DNA of 64,000 nt from G963692885 sp964657395 (GTDB lineage: Bacteria; Acidobacteriota; Terriglobia; Terriglobales; Acidobacteriaceae), in contig CAZZUX010000004.1 in NCBI GenBank assembly GCA_964657395.1, positions 24,627 to 88,626 on the forward strand, written 5' to 3'. Below, piece after piece: positions 1 through 10,600 of this stretch (its first letter is position 1; each line of letters starts with the position of its first letter). The notes beneath the pieces were generated by a model that was not told the DNA's origin, made no database searches, and saw only the letters and a list, made by a program, of their open reading frames with translations. The position numbers and the translations under genes were made by a program.

Positions 1-311
1 ATCGCTGCGGGATCAAAAGTCGCGCCAAGGCCAACAGGCTCCGGGAACTCTGTCACACCCTCGCGGGCGACACCATGCAGAGCTTCGCTCCACCAATCGT
101 AGGCCGGTATACCGAGCCGCGGGATCGCACGCGCCTGGTTCACAAGCTGACTAGCCTTTTCCTCCAGCGTCATTTGGTGTACGAGGTCGGCAGCACGTTC
201 TTCTGCAGGGAGATTCGTGTTTGTATAGGCGGGCTTCTGCTGGGCAGGAAGCTTGCAGGAACTGATGGATAGTGCGACGAATACGGTAAGCCACTTGCTA
301 AAGAACTTCAC
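1..311 (-). CDS. GH3 glycoside hydrolase (beta-glucosidase/beta-xylosidase type), 5' end only
   Basis: Reading the minus strand from a GTG at 311 gives an open frame of 103 codons that runs off the left edge. It begins with a signal sequence ending in ISSC (possible lipobox) and continues with motifs typical of the GH3 N-terminal domain: AADLVHQMTLEEKASQL, a PRLGIPAYDWWSEALHG stretch and EFPEPVGLGATFDP. GH3 enzymes remove terminal glucose, xylose or arabinose from oligosaccharides. A strong GAGAGGAAA ribosome site precedes the GTG, which decides the start. The catalytic aspartate lies in the missing part, so substrate cannot be named. The LacI-like palindrome at 452-465 lies upstream. It points away from the TPR gene at 624. 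Next to GH54 and GH127 genes, a role in hemicellulose breakdown is likely. Confidence 0.85.
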   Translation of the reverse strand, partial: MKFFSKWLTVFVALSISSCKLPAQQKPAYTNTNLPAEERAADLVHQMTLEEKASQLVNQARAIPRLGIPAYDWWSEALHGVAREGVTEFPEPVGLGATFDPAA

Positions 312-451
312 GGTTTCCTCTCGATGTTGTGTCTAAGCCGACCCGCAGAGACGAAAGCGGGGACGCTTCTGACAACGTTGGGTCAGATGTCACTGGCTTG
401 GCGGATGACGGGCTTTGCACGCAGGCCATTGTAGGCATTCGAGAGATGTTG

Positions 452-465
452 AGTAAACGTTTATC
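452..465. promoter_or_regulatory. LacI-type operator-like palindrome 1
   Basis: AGTAAACGTTTATC, with a perfect 10-bp palindromic core (TAAACGTTTA) around a central CG. It lies between the divergent GH3 (starts 311) and TPR (starts 624) genes. The same AAACGTTTA core recurs at 7165-7178 and 7426-7439. Central-CG 14-mers are typical of LacI/CcpA-family operators. The binding protein is not encoded here. Confidence 0.55.
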
Positions 466-623
466 CTTAAGCAGGAGCCATTTTTGGCGAGCCTGGCAAA
501 ACGCGGATGCAGATTGAAAAATTTCGAAGCTGTAGCGGGAAAGGATGCGACTTGACGCCCACAGGATCGTTTCACCAAGATGGCAAGGTGCTGTCGTCGT
601 GGCGAACATCGTCAACCAGGATC

Positions 624-1778
624 ATGCCAAAGGAAGATACACGATGGACGCTCGCCGTTCTGGCCATGCTCGTTGCTTTCTTCGGGGCAGGGCCGATTTC
701 TTCGCAGGACAGCCTTGCCGCCCAGGCCACGGCACTGATGCAGGCGGGCAAATTCCATGATGCTGAAACTCTGTGGCGCAAGCTGGTAGTCAGCTTTCCG
801 AAGAACGCCCAGGTTCGTGCCAACCTGGGTGTCTCGCTTTCACAGCAAGGCGAGATGGCAGAGGCGGCGAATCAGTATCGTGCCTCGCTTGCACTTGATC
901 CGCATCAACCCGAAGTTGCTTACAACCTGGGCGTTGTTGAATTCAAGCAAGGGCGCTTCAGTGATGCGATTCCTGCATTCAAAAATGTCTCGAAGATGGA
1001 CCCGGATGACAAACGCACTGTCTTATTGCTGGGCATGAGCTATTACGGTCTAAGGAACTACGCAGCGGCTTCCCCATATCTTCAAGCTGCCAGCCGGAAC
1101 GATCCATCCAATCTCGAGTTACGCAATGCTGTGGCGCAGAGCTGTTTATGGAGTAAGAAGTACGACTGTGCCATGGAAGCTTTTCAAAGCATCGTGTCCA
1201 CCAACCCGGAGGCGGTCCAAGCGCATATGCTACTGGCCGAAGCGCTGGACGGGATGGACAGAACAGAAGATGCGATCGAGGAGCTGCAGACCGCGGCGGC
1301 TGTTTCTCCGAACGAACCCGTGCTCCACTTCGAGCTTGGTTATCTCTATTACAAGAAGGGTGAGTACGACAAAGCGGTTCCGGAATTTCGTTCGGAAGTG
1401 AAGAATAATCCTGGTTACGCGCAGGCACATTTATACCTGGGAGATATCTCTCTACGCTCCAATGAGAATCACGATGCACAGCAGGAACTTGAGCGCGCGC
1501 TTCAATTACAAGGCGATTTGCGTGTTGCTTACCTGGACCTTGGAACTATCTACGCGTCCGAAAGCAAAAGCGATGAGGCAATTGCTGCGTTCAAGCATGC
1601 TGTGAAGCTCGATCCTTCCCAGCCTGATGCCCACTACCGCCTAGCTCGACTCTACTCACTTACCGGACAGAAGCAGAAGGCGGCCGCGGAATTCGCCTTA
1701 ACCAAGGAACTGCATAGCAAATCCGACGACTCGCTTATCCAGAAGGTATCTGGTACCCATGGATCAGAGGCGCATTAG
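624..1778 (+). CDS. Secreted tetratricopeptide repeat protein
   Basis: About 384 residues: an export signal (LAVLAMLVAFFGAG) followed by an almost continuous array of 34-residue TPR units with the usual W/LG-Y-A-F-P pattern (for example VRANLGVSLSQQGEMAEAAN and LHFELGYLYYKKGEYDKAVP). TPR arrays are protein-binding scaffolds, probably periplasmic here. I placed the start at the ATG at 624 because it sits directly before the signal peptide; the reading frame opens at 507, but that extension has no signal character. It ends where the CRTAC1-like gene begins, so the two are probably one operon. It is clearly paralogous to the TPR gene at 28202-29383, sharing a CLWSK-[KQ]-Y-[DE]-C segment at matching positions. 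Function beyond scaffolding is unknown. Confidence 0.85.
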   Translation: MPKEDTRWTLAVLAMLVAFFGAGPISSQDSLAAQATALMQAGKFHDAETLWRKLVVSFPKNAQVRANLGVSLSQQGEMAEAANQYRASLALDPHQPEVAYNLGVVEFKQGRFSDAIPAFKNVSKMDPDDKRTVLLLGMSYYGLRNYAAASPYLQAASRNDPSNLELRNAVAQSCLWSKKYDCAMEAFQSIVSTNPEAVQAHMLLAEALDGMDRTEDAIEELQTAAAVSPNEPVLHFELGYLYYKKGEYDKAVPEFRSEVKNNPGYAQAHLYLGDISLRSNENHDAQQELERALQLQGDLRVAYLDLGTIYASESKSDEAIAAFKHAVKLDPSQPDAHYRLARLYSLTGQKQKAAAEFALTKELHSKSDDSLIQKVSGTHGSEAH

Positions 1779-1779
1779 T

Positions 1780-3561
1780 ATGGCACCGGGAAGAACAGGC
1801 ATGGTTTCCAGGCGGGATTTCCTTTGGCTCTCAACCGCGTCGACCATGGCGTTTGCGCAAGGGATCACCACGCGGAACCTCAAACCTCTCCCGCGCGGCA
1901 AGCCATCAGGCCTCCCCTTCGCCGCCAGGTTCACCGATGTTGCCATGCAGGCAGGGCTGACACATCCCACTATCTACGGTGGAGTGAACCACAAAAACTA
2001 CATCGTTGAGACAGTTGGCTGCGGTATAGCCTTCATCGATTACGACAATGATGGGTGGCAGGACATCTTTGTGCTGTGCGGTACTCGCGTGGAAGCTCCG
2101 CCCTCGGATGCGACCAATCGTCTCTATAAAAATAATCGCGATGGCACATTCACAGATGTCACCGAGAAAGCTGGGCTGGTGCGTACCGGCTGGGCGAGCG
2201 GTATCACAATTGGTGACTACAACAATGATGGTTTTGAAGACATTTTTATTACCTATTTTGGCCAGAACGTTCTCTATCGCAACAACGGCAATGGCACCTT
2301 TACCGATGTGACCAAGAAAGCTGGTCTTGTTTACGAAGGCAACCCTCGATGGGGGTCCGGCTGCACCTTCGTTGATTACGATCGCGATGGCCACCTCGAT
2401 CTTTATGTCGCAAGCTATGTCGACCTGCATCTGGACCAGCTGCCGCGGCCCGGCGCAAATCCCTACTGCAATTTCAAGGGTGTTCCAGTGAATTGCGGAC
2501 CACGGGGCTTACCCATGCCGCGCAATTATCTTTATCGAAACCAGGGAGATGGAACGTTTAAGGATGTCTCGCTGACAACAGGTATTGCCAAGGCGCAGCG
2601 TACTTACTCGATGACGTGCGTTGCCGCAGACTTCAGTGGAGACGGATGGAGCGACATCTATGTAGCTTCTGACTCGACGCCAAGCCTTTATCTTCGAAAT
2701 AGACATAACGCCACCTTTGCGGAAGAAGGGGCAGAGCGAGGCATTGCCTTCAGTGCTGATGGAGTAGAGCAGGCCGGCATGGGTGTTGCCGTTGGAGACT
2801 ACAACCTCGACGGCAGGCTTGACATATTCAAGACGCATTTCTCGGACGACACCAACGTTTTGTATCGCAACGATGGTAATTGTGAATTTACTGACGTGAC
2901 GATTCCTGCGGGCTTCGGCGTTGAGACGCGCTATACCTGCTGGGGTGCCGGCTTCGCCGATTTCGACAATAATGGCTGGCCGGATCTTGCCGTGGTTACA
3001 GGTTCCGTTTACCCGGAGGTAGAGGCGCAACTTCCTGACTATCCTTTGAAGACGCCAAGGTTTATCTTCCGCAATCTAGGTTCAGGTAAATTCGAAGAGT
3101 TGCTCGATGAAGCAGGCCCAGGCATTGCTGCCCTTCATTGCAGCCGGGGATGCGCTTTCGGAGATCCGGACAATGACGGCGATGTCGACATGGTTGTGAT
3201 TAATTTGAATGAACCTCCCTCGCTGCTCAGGAATGATGTAAGTGGGGATGGGAACTGGCTAAAGGTTCTTCTCGTCGGCACTAAATCCAACCGTAGTGCT
3301 ATCGGTTCCACTGTCATTGCAAAATACGGAGGTAAGTCTCAGGCCCAAGCGGTGATGGCACAATGCAGCTTCTACTCAGTGAATGATCGCCGTCTGCATT
3401 TTGGACTGGGAACTAACAAGCAGGCCGACATCGAGGTGCACTGGACCAACGGCCTCGTTGAAAAGTACGCGGGGGTTGCGGCTAATCAGTTAGCGACAAT
3501 TACGGAAGGTCATGGGATAGTCAAGTTACCTCTCCAAAGGATGAAGAGCGCTCCCTTGTAA
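1780..3561 (+). CDS. CRTAC1-like protein with FG-GAP/VCBS repeats and ASPIC/UnbV domain
   Basis: About 593 residues. Near the N-terminus is a twin-arginine signal (SRRDFLWLSTAS followed by AFA). It is followed by at least seven calcium-loop repeats of the form D-x-[DN]-x-[DN]-G-x-x-D (DYDNDGWQD, DYNNDGFED, DYDRDGHLD, DFSGDGWSD, DYNLDGRLD, DFDNNGWPD, DPDNDGDVD), as in integrin-like FG-GAP/VCBS propellers. The last ~90 residues (AIGSTVIAKYGG, LHFGLGTNKQADIEVHW) match the ASPIC/UnbV domain. Such proteins are abundant in Acidobacteriota beside TPR proteins and TonB receptors; their biochemical role is unsettled, with carbohydrate or protein binding the usual guess. Start candidates are ATGs at 1759, 1780 and 1801; 1780 follows the TPR stop codon directly and 1801 is closest to the Tat motif. 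Confidence 0.88.
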   Translation: MAPGRTGMVSRRDFLWLSTASTMAFAQGITTRNLKPLPRGKPSGLPFAARFTDVAMQAGLTHPTIYGGVNHKNYIVETVGCGIAFIDYDNDGWQDIFVLCGTRVEAPPSDATNRLYKNNRDGTFTDVTEKAGLVRTGWASGITIGDYNNDGFEDIFITYFGQNVLYRNNGNGTFTDVTKKAGLVYEGNPRWGSGCTFVDYDRDGHLDLYVASYVDLHLDQLPRPGANPYCNFKGVPVNCGPRGLPMPRNYLYRNQGDGTFKDVSLTTGIAKAQRTYSMTCVAADFSGDGWSDIYVASDSTPSLYLRNRHNATFAEEGAERGIAFSADGVEQAGMGVAVGDYNLDGRLDIFKTHFSDDTNVLYRNDGNCEFTDVTIPAGFGVETRYTCWGAGFADFDNNGWPDLAVVTGSVYPEVEAQLPDYPLKTPRFIFRNLGSGKFEELLDEAGPGIAALHCSRGCAFGDPDNDGDVDMVVINLNEPPSLLRNDVSGDGNWLKVLLVGTKSNRSAIGSTVIAKYGGKSQAQAVMAQCSFYSVNDRRLHFGLGTNKQADIEVHWTNGLVEKYAGVAANQLATITEGHGIVKLPLQRMKSAPL

Positions 3562-3583
3562 TAGACCCAAAGCTGCAAAGAAT

Positions 3584-3616
3584 AAGGGCGCCAGCTAAGT
3601 AAGCCTGGCGCCCTTT
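3584..3616. terminator. Bidirectional terminator between convergent genes
   Basis: AGGGCGCCAG, a 10-nt loop, then CTGGCGCCCT (perfect 10-bp stem at 3585-3614) followed by TTCTT. It sits between the ends of the CRTAC1-like gene (+) and the TonB receptor (-). Confidence 0.8.
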
Positions 3617-3632
3617 CTTACAGCAGGACACT

Positions 3633-6600
3633 TTAGAAATGAACCTTTGCACCGAGTTGCAGGGTTCGGGGATCATAGGCTGAGGTGACCTGGCCAAAGT
3701 TCGCATCGTTGGTGTTTGCGTCAATGCCATTGAATTGAGTGTGGTTAAAGACGTTGAAGGACTCGAGACGAATTTCGAGGCCCGGTCCACCTTCCTTAGC
3801 TAGCGGAATGGTTTTGAAGACCGACAGGTTCCAGTTTTGAAGACCCGGCGCTCTGACTGCATCCTTGCCTGCGTTGCCGAAACCTGCATTTGCATCCGTG
3901 CCTCCGGCCACCCAGGGAGCAGTTGGTGCAGCGAAGGAAGCTGTCGAGAACCACGCAAGCCTGGTCTTGGGATATCTCACTGGTGCAACCAGGTTCGGAC
4001 GGTTGGTTGTGCCGCCGCCCAGACCGAGCGTGTCCTGGCCGCCATAAGTGATATATTGCGGAGCTCCCGTGTGCACTTCAGTGATGCCTGAAACTTCCCA
4101 CCCGCCAAGTGCCGTGCGTTCCAGTGTGTTGCTGGTGTGCGCAAACCATGGCAGGCTGTAGATATAGCTGGCGTTGAAGATATGACGCTGATCGAGTGTG
4201 CCCGAGCCGCGGTCATAGGCTGCATTGAAGGGATTGGAGAGTGCGTTCAGGTCGCTGCTGACCTCATCAATTTCATGTGAGTAGGTATAGGCGAACAGAA
4301 CTGTGAAGCCGTGCTTGTTCTCGATACGCAGGCCGGCCTGAAGACCGTCGTAGCTCGAGTTTGTGGTGGTCTCTTCCTGGTTGATATCAGCGAAACCAAG
4401 ATACTGGCGGTAGAGGTTGGCGTTAGCGCCTCCTGCCACAGCCTCCCGGGTGTCAAAAGGATTGAGGGCGTTCGAACTGTCGATCAACGGCAATGTGTTG
4501 ATGTGACGATCGTCGCTCTGGTGCCAACCGCGGGTGCCAACATACTGCACCTGAGCAATAATCGACGGGGCTACCTGCCGCTGAACGCCAAAGCTGAACT
4601 CTGACGTACCAGGATTTGGGTAGTTATAGGAGAGGCTGGTCAACGTGGAAGGGAAAGTCGGCAAGGTGGCTGGAACCGTGCCGGTCGCAGTGCTGACGTT
4701 CGGGTTGGAGAAGTAGACATTGTTGGCGGAGGGCTGGTAGGCAAAGGGCGGGTTCAAGGCTGCGTTGTACACGTCGTTGCCCTGCACGCGCTCGAAGAAC
4801 ATACCGAAGCCGCCGCGGAGTACGGTCTTGCCATCGCCGCCGAGGTTATAAGCAAATCCGATTCTCGGCTGCCAGCTGTTGTAGCTGTTCTTAACTACGC
4901 CGCGCGGGAAGCCATTGACGCCGGCTTCGCGGATACCGTTCAAGTAGAAGTCTGCTCCGTTGAAAGGGGTAAGTGCTCCCTGGTTAAGTACCCCGCTGCC
5001 ATCCTGTACAAGCGCTGCCTGAGCAAGGGTGGGGTCAAAGCTGGCGGGATAAAAGTTACCGAACTGGTTATAGCGTTCAAAGGCGTGCGGCATGCCATCG
5101 AAGCGGAAACCCAAGTTTAATGTGAGCTCGGAGCTGACATGGAAGTTGTCGTTTACATAGAAGCTGTAGTTATTGTTGACCCAGTGCTTGCCGGCCAGCT
5201 GATTTAATTGCGTAAAACTCGCAGTGTCGCCCAGAAGAAAGTTCACATACGAATCTTTTGTATAGGTGTTGTTGTTAAATACAGCAGTTCCCTGTGTATT
5301 GGCCTGCAGCTGCTGGTTCTTGGGATCGTGCAGCCATCCGAAACCGAACTTCAATTGATGGCGGCCCTTTGTCCAAGAGACGTCATCGCGAGTGTCGTAG
5401 CCCTCATAGGAGTTCTTCCATGGGAAGTAGGCCGATGTCCAGTTAGTGCTGTACGGTGCGCCAAGATCGATTTCTGGCAGGCGGTTCTGAGCATTGTTGC
5501 CAGTAAAGAACGAGCTAGCTGTCCATCCTGACGGCTGCACGTAGGACGCATTTGCGCCAGCAACAGGATCGAGATGGATGGTGTTACCGCTGTAGAGGAA
5601 GGCCGTCTCATTCAGCAGATTTGCTGAAATGGTCTGGGTCAACTTCACGGTCGCCGCCCAAGATGGATTGAGGAGCGTGGAACCAACTGTGGGATAACTA
5701 CCATCACTCCAGAGCGGTGGGTAGTAAGCCTGGCTGGTCTGATCGTGGAGATAATGCCCCATCAACTGAAGCTTGCTGTTTATCGTGTGGTCGATGCGAA
5801 CCACGTCTTCCCTAACGTTGGTAGGTTGTGCGACCGACGAAACGAATTGATTTGCGCCAAGGTTAGGGTGAGGAAAGGTGTTCTGGTTTAGCTCTAGTAC
5901 CGCATTTTGATCGATCAGGTTGGCAGGAATAGTAATCGTTCCGTCCGCGTTCTTCGGAATAGGGTTACCTATGACCCAGTTGGCAGGATAGAGCGGCGAC
6001 TTGGAGGTTGCAGGAACAATCGGCGCCAGACCATTAGCAGGTATGGTGTAGTTCAGTGACTGCCCGAGGGTAGGAAAATTGTTGGAAGCAATGGTATTTA
6101 CAGTGGAGGGAGCGCTGCCTTGGATAAGCCGGCGCCACTCTTCGTTTACGAAAAAGAATGTCCTATTGCGAGCGCTGTTGTACACATGCGGAATCCAAAG
6201 CGGTCCGCCGATATTGAAGCCTGGCTCGTTGAGCCGGAACTCAGGACGTCCCTGACCTGCAAGCTTGGTGAAGTAATTGTTCGCGTCGTAGTCCTCGTTA
6301 CGATTGAAGTAATAAGCGCTGCCATGAAAGTCATGGCTGCCCTGCTTGATCACCATGAGAACAACACCGCCAGAACCAACACCGTAATCCGGCCCGTAAT
6401 TACTATCCAGCGTCTGGAATTCGGAAAGAGCATCGATCGACGGCAATGAACTAAAGCAGCCGCCGCAGCCGCGGTCGTTCAACTCTCCCCCATCCAGCAT
6501 GTAAACGTTATGACTGACGCGCGTGCCGTTGAAGCTGATGCCGTTGGCTGAAGTCAATGCGTTGACCCCGGCGAATGCAGGAAGATTGTTAGCGACGCCC

Positions 6601-7085
6601 AGTCCGAGTGCGGCGAGCGCGGTCACATTCCGACCGTTCGTCGCCAATTGGCTTACCTGCTGGCCGGTGATCAGCGTGCTTAAATCACTGGTCTCAGTCT
6701 GTGTCTGCAGGGCGTCGGCGTGAACAGTGATGGTCTGCCCTGAGGCGCCAACACTTAACGTCACGTCTTCTTTCAGAGTTTGATCAACGTTCAGCTCGAT
6801 ACCGGTTTTCGCGTAATTCTGAAAACCCGGCGCGGAGGCGCTGATCGTGTAGTGACCGACTCCGAGGCTTGGAAAGTCGTAGATTCCGGAAGAGTTAGAC
6901 AGCGATGTTCGAACTTGTCCTGTCGCAGTATTGGTCAGTGTAATAGGTACGTTTGGTACTACGGCGCCGGACGCATCCACTACGGATCCGGTGATCGTTG
7001 CGTTCTCCTGAGCCCGTGCTGCCGACGGTAAGAAAAGCAACGCGACGAGTAATCCTGCTAGAACAATCTGCCAACTGCGACGCAT
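3633..7085 (-). CDS. Oar-type TonB-dependent receptor 1
   Basis: 1150 residues, the usual size for the acidobacterial Oar-like family. Signal peptide at residues 1-25 (VLAGLLVALLFLPSAARA). A carboxypeptidase-regulatory-like beta-sandwich follows at about 27-110 (ITGSVVDASGAVVPNVPITL). A plug domain at roughly 120-240 contains NGRNVTALAALGLGV, and the rest is a beta-barrel ending in aromatic Phe (LQLGAKVHF), the signal for outer-membrane insertion. These receptors import bulky substrates, often oligosaccharides, using TonB energy. AGGAGG lies 6 nt before the ATG. The divergent intergenic region shared with the GH54 gene carries three operator-like palindromes, implying co-regulation. It closely resembles the receptor at 29499-32987 (same NGRN/ENRN-AALAALGxGV plug motif and barrel), and each lies near a paralogous TPR gene. 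Confidence 0.93.
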   Translation of the reverse strand: MRRSWQIVLAGLLVALLFLPSAARAQENATITGSVVDASGAVVPNVPITLTNTATGQVRTSLSNSSGIYDFPSLGVGHYTISASAPGFQNYAKTGIELNVDQTLKEDVTLSVGASGQTITVHADALQTQTETSDLSTLITGQQVSQLATNGRNVTALAALGLGVANNLPAFAGVNALTSANGISFNGTRVSHNVYMLDGGELNDRGCGGCFSSLPSIDALSEFQTLDSNYGPDYGVGSGGVVLMVIKQGSHDFHGSAYYFNRNEDYDANNYFTKLAGQGRPEFRLNEPGFNIGGPLWIPHVYNSARNRTFFFVNEEWRRLIQGSAPSTVNTIASNNFPTLGQSLNYTIPANGLAPIVPATSKSPLYPANWVIGNPIPKNADGTITIPANLIDQNAVLELNQNTFPHPNLGANQFVSSVAQPTNVREDVVRIDHTINSKLQLMGHYLHDQTSQAYYPPLWSDGSYPTVGSTLLNPSWAATVKLTQTISANLLNETAFLYSGNTIHLDPVAGANASYVQPSGWTASSFFTGNNAQNRLPEIDLGAPYSTNWTSAYFPWKNSYEGYDTRDDVSWTKGRHQLKFGFGWLHDPKNQQLQANTQGTAVFNNNTYTKDSYVNFLLGDTASFTQLNQLAGKHWVNNNYSFYVNDNFHVSSELTLNLGFRFDGMPHAFERYNQFGNFYPASFDPTLAQAALVQDGSGVLNQGALTPFNGADFYLNGIREAGVNGFPRGVVKNSYNSWQPRIGFAYNLGGDGKTVLRGGFGMFFERVQGNDVYNAALNPPFAYQPSANNVYFSNPNVSTATGTVPATLPTFPSTLTSLSYNYPNPGTSEFSFGVQRQVAPSIIAQVQYVGTRGWHQSDDRHINTLPLIDSSNALNPFDTREAVAGGANANLYRQYLGFADINQEETTTNSSYDGLQAGLRIENKHGFTVLFAYTYSHEIDEVSSDLNALSNPFNAAYDRGSGTLDQRHIFNASYIYSLPWFAHTSNTLERTALGGWEVSGITEVHTGAPQYITYGGQDTLGLGGGTTNRPNLVAPVRYPKTRLAWFSTASFAAPTAPWVAGGTDANAGFGNAGKDAVRAPGLQNWNLSVFKTIPLAKEGGPGLEIRLESFNVFNHTQFNGIDANTNDANFGQVTSAYDPRTLQLGAKVHF

Positions 7086-7164
7086 TACAGCCTCCTAAGT
7101 GTCCTGCTAAGAAATCTTTCCGTGCGGTCGATCTTTCTCTTGGTGAACTCTGTTCGTCGACACA

Positions 7165-7178
7165 GGGAAACGTTTACC
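7165..7178. promoter_or_regulatory. LacI-type operator-like palindrome 2
   Basis: GGGAAACGTTTACC, centred on CG, 80 nt upstream of the receptor start at 7085. It is the receptor-proximal member of three similar sites in this divergent intergenic region. Confidence 0.6.
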
Positions 7179-7297
7179 TAAGGTTCGTGAAAGGGATTAA
7201 CCCAGAAAAGGAGCAATTTACTTGCTTTTAGCTTTGTTAAAGCGTGAGTTAAAGCTGAAGCCACTCGTTCGCCAGAGCCGGTTCAGCACGATCAGCG

Positions 7298-7311
7298 AGA
7301 AAATGTTTACG
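7298..7311. promoter_or_regulatory. LacI-type operator-like palindrome 3 (degenerate)
   Basis: AGAAAATGTTTACG has the same half-site GTTTAC but TG instead of the central CG. It lies midway between the sites at 7165 and 7426, so it may be an auxiliary site or chance. Confidence 0.35.
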
Positions 7312-7425
7312 CGTGCGGGATGCTATTTGACTCAAATTGCGTTTGTCAACCGAAAGGCTGTTGACAACACCACAAGCCAAGGTTGCTGACAGAGGTGCAA
7401 TTGGAAATGTGCTGACAGCTTGCCG

Positions 7426-7439
7426 AGCAAACGTTTACC
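7426..7439. promoter_or_regulatory. LacI-type operator-like palindrome 4
   Basis: AGCAAACGTTTACC, with a perfect AAACGTTT core. It lies 261 bp from site 2 and about 170 nt upstream of the GH54 start, the right place to control that promoter and to form a repression loop with site 2. Confidence 0.6.
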
Positions 7440-7610
7440 TTTCTAGTCGCTCGTAGCAATCCACTTACGAACAGGGTGGGACTGGCAGGAAGTCGCGAGG
7501 TCGCAGCTACTGCTTGCTGGGTCGTTGAGACGTGCGATTTGAAATCAGGGATGGATCCGGGAGCTATGAATAAAAAGAGCGAAGAGTCAAGAGAGTCGCG
7601 CGGGCTGAAC

Positions 7611-10600
7611 ATGAAGGCGGTAAAAACCAGGATCATGCTGGCTTTCTTTTACCTGGCTGCTTTCACTTTTGTGGCTGGCGGGAAAGCGCAACAAGCCGAT
7701 GCTCAAACCTCTATCGCGCAGCCACAAGGCCCATGTGACATCTATGCTGCCGCAAGCGATCCCTGTGTGGCCGCGCATAGCACGACGCGCGCACTTTATG
7801 CTTCCTATCGTGGCCCTTTGTATCAAGTGTTGCGCCAGTCTGACGCCAAGACGCTGGACATTGGCGTCGTTACGCCGTCAGCTTCGGATGTGGGTGGTTA
7901 TGCCGACGCGGCTGCGCAAGATAAGTTCTGTGCCGACACCTATTGCTGGATCAGCATCGTTTACGATCAGTCGCCGAAACACAACGACCTGAAACAGGCT
8001 CCGCGCGGAGGCTTCAATGGACCGGCGCTGGGCGGTGTAAACAACCTGCCGCTTGCCGACATGGCACCGGTCACGGTCATGGGCCACAAGGTTTATGGTG
8101 TCTTCATCGAGCCAGGGATGGGCCTGCGCGTAGATGATGTAAAAGGCACAGCAGTGGACGACCAGGCGGAGGGTCAATACTGGGTCATCAACGGGCGACA
8201 CTTCAACTCGGGCTGTTGCTTCGATTACGGCAACGCGGAAATTGACAGTCGCGACGATGACAACGGCACCATGGAGACTGCCTACTACGGCGACGCCATT
8301 CCGTGGTTTCACGGCACCAAGGTCGGTCCATGGATCATGACCGATCAGGAAAATAACCTGGTGGGATGCGTCAATCCGGACGGTTCAAAACTTTGCGCAA
8401 GCTTGCCGAATATTACCTGGCGATTTGTGACCGCCATGGCCAAAGGTGAACCCCATCGCTGGACTACGCTGGGTGGCGATGCGCAGCAGGGAGCCCTCGA
8501 CGTGATGTTCAACGGCCCGCGTGTGAATGCTACGTACGATCCGATGCGCAAACAGGGCGCGATCCTTCTCGGCAACGGCGGTGATAACAGCAACAGCTCG
8601 CAGGGTACGTTTTACGAAGGTGCGGTCACGGCGGCGGGCACATTTCCGTCTGATGCTACCGACCAGCTGGTACAGGCGAACATCGTAGCTGCGCAATACG
8701 GAGCCGCGCCGCTCAGCATCGCCCCTGCATCCGCGATTGCTACTCCTCCAGGTCTTCAGACCTTTGCACCTGGATCATCGCAAAGCACGACGGTGACCTT
8801 CACCAATGAAACAAGCGCACCCGTACACGGAGTGAGATTGAGCATTGCAGCCAAGGATCGTTGGACAGCTATCGTGCAAGGCACCAGAGATACGGCGAAG
8901 ACCTTCTCCGAGCCGGTAGCACCGCATGCGAGCGTAGCCGCAACCTTCACGGTCACCGCCGGTCCAACTGCGTTCAATGGCGACCTCACGGCGAATGGCT
9001 CATGGACGGATTCGTCCAGCAATTCCGCACACTCCGTGAGTGCAGTCGAGAAGGTTCGGAATGTCAGTCCCATCCGGATCAACAAGTTCCGCATCAGCTC
9101 CGGCTCTGCTGCCAACTCTACTGATTCCTTTGTCGAGCTCTACAATGCGGGCACCGGCAGCGTTGACGTATCCAACTGGACCCTGACCGTACGGCCGACG
9201 CAGCAGGCTGTCTTTTCCACGGTGAAGCTGCCAGCCGGTACCACGCTTGCCGCTCACGGCACCTACTTGTTGGGCCTTGCCAATTCCGGGCTGACGGTTG
9301 CTGCGCATCATGGCGACACCGCGCTGTACGTCCGAAGCGTGACGGGAATGTCGGTCGGCGACAGCGTCAGTATCGGCAGCGGCGCAAGCGTAGAGACACA
9401 CAAGATCGCGACTATTGGAACAGCCGCTGGCCGTGCCACAACAGTATGGCAGCCGCTTCCCGACGGGCCAATGACTATTCCTGCGGGTTCTACAAACGTG
9501 CCCGTCTTCAGCGTGTCGGACTTCGTAGTCGGCCAGAAAATTGCTCTCGGTTATGGAGCGACGTTTCCTGCCGTGGCAAGCGGGATCGAGAAGAACGAGG
9601 TGGTCACTGTGACTGCCGTTGGCAAGCCGGGTACGCAGGCATATCTCGCTGCGGAGGCTCCTGCTGGATCCACGAACATCAAGGTGACCTCCGCAGCAAA
9701 CATTTCTGTTGGTGACAAGATCCGCCTGGACATTGATAGCGTAGGGCATGGTATTGAAATTGTTACTGTTACGAATATTGGAACGGAAGCCAAGCACGGA
9801 AATTTGTCAGCCGATGCCAATGCCGGCACCACCAACATCAAGGTCCGCCGCGTCAAAGATCTGGCTGCCGGTGATAAATTGACCATCGGCACTCCTGCAA
9901 ATCTGGAGATGACTACCATCGTCTCTGTCGGTACCTCCGATTCTGCCGGAACCGGCATTGTCGTAACGCCCGCTCTCACAAAGCCGCACATCAAGGATGA
10001 GGGTGTAGTTGTTCCAGGCACTGGCCTTGAGCTGGCTGCTCCTTTGCGCTTCAACCATGCCGCTAATCTGCCCTTCAGCAATCGCGGAACGGGCATCAGC
10101 TTCCAACCAGCAACAGCCTATGTCCATGCCAGCAACGAGCCTGTTCGTTCGTTAGGCACGGGTGTCACGCTCGACGGTCCTTTGAGCCGCGACTACGAGA
10201 CAGATGCTGTGGTCAGCGACGTTGCAGTTGAGAGTGCGGGCTACCATGGAAAGCCAGAGCCCAATCAGTTATTTGGCGGCCCGGAGCTTTCCGTCGACGC
10301 TCCTTACTTCGAGCGAATCGTCAATCGCAAAGAAGGCAGCATGGTTCTGCGCGATAATGCTGATCTTGTCGTCGACAGCCTCAACTACGGCCTGCTTGTG
10401 GATCCATGGGCAGCAGAGGGCTTCCAAGGTACCTCGGGACCGAAGGAGAGTGGCTGCTATATAAAGACACGCAGCAGGGCCGACCATGTTGAACCATCCG
10501 GTCCGACCATCCCGACTAACACGACTGCGAACCGTTCTCCGGACGGCGCTGACACGGACAGCAACTGCACCGACTTCGTGACTGCGCCCCTTCCGGATGC

